Shown here: one piece after another, positions 63,101-64,000 of the stretch
Numbering within the stretch: position 1 is the stretch's first letter
How the letters are laid out: each line of letters opens with the position of its first letter
Assembly: GCA_964502145.1 (NCBI GenBank)
Contig: CAZCVI010000024.1
Coordinates: 1-64,000, forward strand
Direction: 5' to 3'
Origin: CAZCVI01 sp964502145
GTDB taxonomy: Bacteria; Acidobacteriota; Aminicenantia; UBA2199
Length of the DNA: 64,000 nucleotides
Notes under the pieces: model-generated
Databases searched by the model: none
Told to the model about the DNA's origin: nothing
The model's input: only the letters and a program-made list of their open reading frames with translations
Translations under genes and position numbers: made by a program

Positions 63101-64000
63101 ACCATTTGTAACGCTTTGATAGAATCGCCACCCAGGGCGAAAAAGTCATCATCAATCCCAATTTTATCAATGCCCAGCTCTTGCTGCCACACGTCAGCCA
63201 GGAGCTGCTGGTATTTATTCTGCGGCGGTTGATAGGTTGTATTGGGCGTGATTAGACCTGTCTGGTGATCGGCTTTGGGATCGGTTAATGCCCCACGGTC
63301 CAATTTCCCTGTTCCCGTTAGCGGCAACGCTGCCATCTGGATAAAATAGGCGGGAATCATGTATAGCGGTAACCGCTGCGCCAAATAATCCCGTAATTGT
63401 GCGGCATCAACCCCGCTATCATTATTATTAGTAGGAGGGATGGGGTGGGGGGAAAACAAGCGCTGGTAAAAAGGGGTTTCCCGGTACGCTTTTTGGAAGT
63501 GCGGTAACTGGCAGTTAAACGGAATGGCTTGGCCCTGCTGGGGCAACAAGAAACCACGGATTTGGAAATCGGGGTTAAGTTTGTTTTCACACAGCGTGCG
63601 GATACACTGGGCCGTTATCACATCACCGGCTGACACCGCTATACCGGGGTAAAAGGCAGGTACATACACCGGTAGCCAGCAATACTCGTGGGCCAGGGTA
63701 TCAATTTTTTCGCCCGCCATAGTTTCCAGGGTTAACCAGATCAGGAAGCCGTCCAGCAGGGCGTTTTTATGGATGACCAACCGTATCTCATGGGTGCTTT
63801 CCTCCGGCGTGAAGGTGGTATAGTCGAGGTGTTCGAAGATGTCGTCATTGGAAATGATGTGGCTGGTTGGAAAATTACGGATACACAGACGTAAATCAAA
63901 GGGATAACCGAGATGCTTAAAAATCTTGTCAACGTACTGTGCGGGAACTCCCTGAAACGTGGGTTCACGGTAAAGGTTGTCCGGCAGATACACGGCAGCG
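60196..64000 (-). CDS. non-ribosomal peptide synthetase, C-terminal portion (partial)
   Basis: Open from the window edge; numbering below counts from codon 63993. At least 1265 residues. Residues about 1-180 are an insert with HEIRLVIHKNALLDGFLIW and PGIAVSAGDVI, which looks like the C-terminal part of a methyltransferase-type barrel. The A-domain tail follows: LPLYMIPAYF and LTGTGKLDRGAL with Lys230 (motif A10). A carrier domain has its phosphopantetheine Ser291 in FFALGGDSIKAL. An epimerization domain (about 345-790) has HHLVVDGVSW (His478-479) and DLSRTVGWFTTTYPV. A terminal condensation domain (about 832-1265) has LHHSIVDGW (His973-974). No thioesterase or reductase follows. Cytosolic. 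It builds a D-residue-containing peptide. Confidence 0.92.
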   Translation of the reverse strand, partial: AAVYLPDNLYREPTFQGVPAQYVDKIFKHLGYPFDLRLCIRNFPTSHIISNDDIFEHLDYTTFTPEESTHEIRLVIHKNALLDGFLIWLTLETMAGEKIDTLAHEYCWLPVYVPAFYPGIAVSAGDVITAQCIRTLCENKLNPDFQIRGFLLPQQGQAIPFNCQLPHFQKAYRETPFYQRLFSPHPIPPTNNNDSGVDAAQLRDYLAQRLPLYMIPAYFIQMAALPLTGTGKLDRGALTDPKADHQTGLITPNTTYQPPQNKYQQLLADVWQQELGIDKIGIDDDFFALGGDSIKALQMVSRLHKSRVTLEANRLFLYKTIRELARFVEPMDVDLTAGHAEEQGIISGTIPLTPIQVWFFRNHGQQKHRLTQSALLYKSQRWDEKIVRKAVTRLLFQHDALRMEYDTTGSWVIQRNRHLEGELFRWDMFSLAHLEKKEFQSVMKREIHRQELLLDKPVAPLVRVGLFKGKEGDWLVFTIHHLVVDGVSWRIILEDFLSLYQQVQLGQEIVLPDKTTSFKQWSQQLASFAQSSILAKEIPYWQALEETTITPLPVDFPGVGQSRKFKDYDVLTLTLTETQTAQLLSNVHGAYHTQINDILLAVVGSAIARWAAVPAVVFALESHGRMTPMKGVDLSRTVGWFTTTYPVVLDIQNTEDIALVIKTVKETLRRVPHQGIGHSILQYLTPGKKRGALNFSLKPQILFNYLGQFNEEYAEKNPAFTPASALSNEFSVTFRDGIHPDYENDYLMVIEGVMRAHQFIFSFHYYRPAYKKETIESFMRIVREKFTRVIRFCLDKDQGEKTPSDLGYVKMPLHVLPLILADIKKNNGPEAQVVALYPLSPMQKEMFFATLADQHAYFIQNLFSLPAPIDHSALEKSFNLLREKYAVLRTLFVYGYEGFTEPLQAVLKSPRVGEPHAMITVVDISHLSPIQQEREVAQYKKADQERGFDLSIGPLWRVVRFITGCSVHILLWSLHHSIVDGWCIGIIIAELSRVYNRLMAGTALVFQAAEPYRSYIDYLADLDVQKARYYWRSYLSGYVQPATLSLWRHASDPKPYELQEYYFSFGEPASIRLRRAAAVHQVTLSTLFQCLWGFLLHRWTRTQDVVFGTIVSGRTLDLKDIQSMVGLFLHIIPVRVKTAQSSDFSQVLKQVHLEALQSRFYETAPLQLAEIMAESLPEQNPPDHVPVPIVDNIMIFENYPRPEPDVSLAQLQLQLTENHEQMAYSFCFYIVPEPSIRVRFSFDGSIYTRETVEKIATDFKEIAGTFT

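Overview
The window reads as a piece of a Gram-negative-type, largely anaerobic or respiratory-flexible bacterium. It has an outer-membrane porin, periplasmic proteases and signal peptides, an NAD-linked formate dehydrogenase, an octaheme cytochrome, ferritin and rubrerythrin (iron storage and peroxide defence), two-subunit methylmalonyl-CoA mutase and a large NRPS. Gene content and the very long TPR/sigma-54 regulator recall Acidobacteriota/Aminicenantes-type genomes. That placement is inference from family content and cannot be proved here. A run of exactly 100 N at 59584-59683 marks a scaffold join, so this is draft or metagenome sequence.

Layout. 1-660: a small two-gene module whose second gene looks truncated. 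872-5739 (+): ffh-rpsP-khpA-rimM-trmD plus a fused formiminotransferase-cyclodeaminase. 5711-6984 (-): folK and a tyrosine phosphatase. 7145-8233 (+): ispG. 8318-21885 (-): one long same-strand run, read as rplS-rnhB-giant TPR protein-1458-residue sigma-54 activator-mutA-mutB. rplS and rnhB normally follow trmD, so the ancestral ribosome/SRP cluster is split and the second half inverted. 22090-25803 (+): S41 protease, zinc-ribbon/FHA protein, membrane AlkP-fold protein. 26339-29863 (+): beta-propeller-like envelope protein, murB, a metalloenzyme. 30087-32279 (+): csp, YjbQ, ferritin, rubrerythrin. 32448-33365 (-): DMT exporter. 33722-35659 (+): thioredoxin-2 and octaheme cytochrome. 35713-37563 (-): unknown protein with an ACT-like segment. 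37795 (+): HU. 38326-39348 (-): porin. 39620-44114 (-): NuoE-like, NuoF-like and FdhA subunits of formate dehydrogenase. 44449-47953: AAA/PD-(D/E)XK protein, then an AbiEi/AbiEii toxin-antitoxin pair. 48844-50031 (-): membrane diguanylate cyclase. 50180-53424 (+): sdhCDAB with a strong terminator. 53712-54527 (+): Thr/Asn-rich protein. 54639-57056 (-): ygeY-ygeW. 57470-59356 (+): subtilase. 60196-64000 (-): 3' part of an NRPS gene ending in epimerization and condensation domains.

The most unusual feature is a dispersed family of intergenic elements (six copies plus a relic in the right-hand 38 kb, none in the left-hand 26 kb). Each is a large inverted repeat whose arms are tandem 9-bp units, closed by related ends resembling GGATTCACCGCCAAG. 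Three core types (GGACGAT, GGACTAT, GGGAGTT) share the ends. Elements lie in convergent, divergent and co-directional gaps, so they are not just terminators. Next to the NRPS is a separate 22-bp tandem array in which every unit holds two short palindromes.

Promoters are unusually easy to read: many gaps carry TTGNNN, exactly 17 bp, then a TATAAT-like box. In five genes (6984 -, 33365 -, 46209 -, 46428 +, 50031 -) the -10 box lies 6-11 bp from the ATG and there is no usable ribosome-binding site, predicting leaderless or near-leaderless mRNAs. No tRNA, rRNA, CRISPR array, prophage or transposase gene was recognised.
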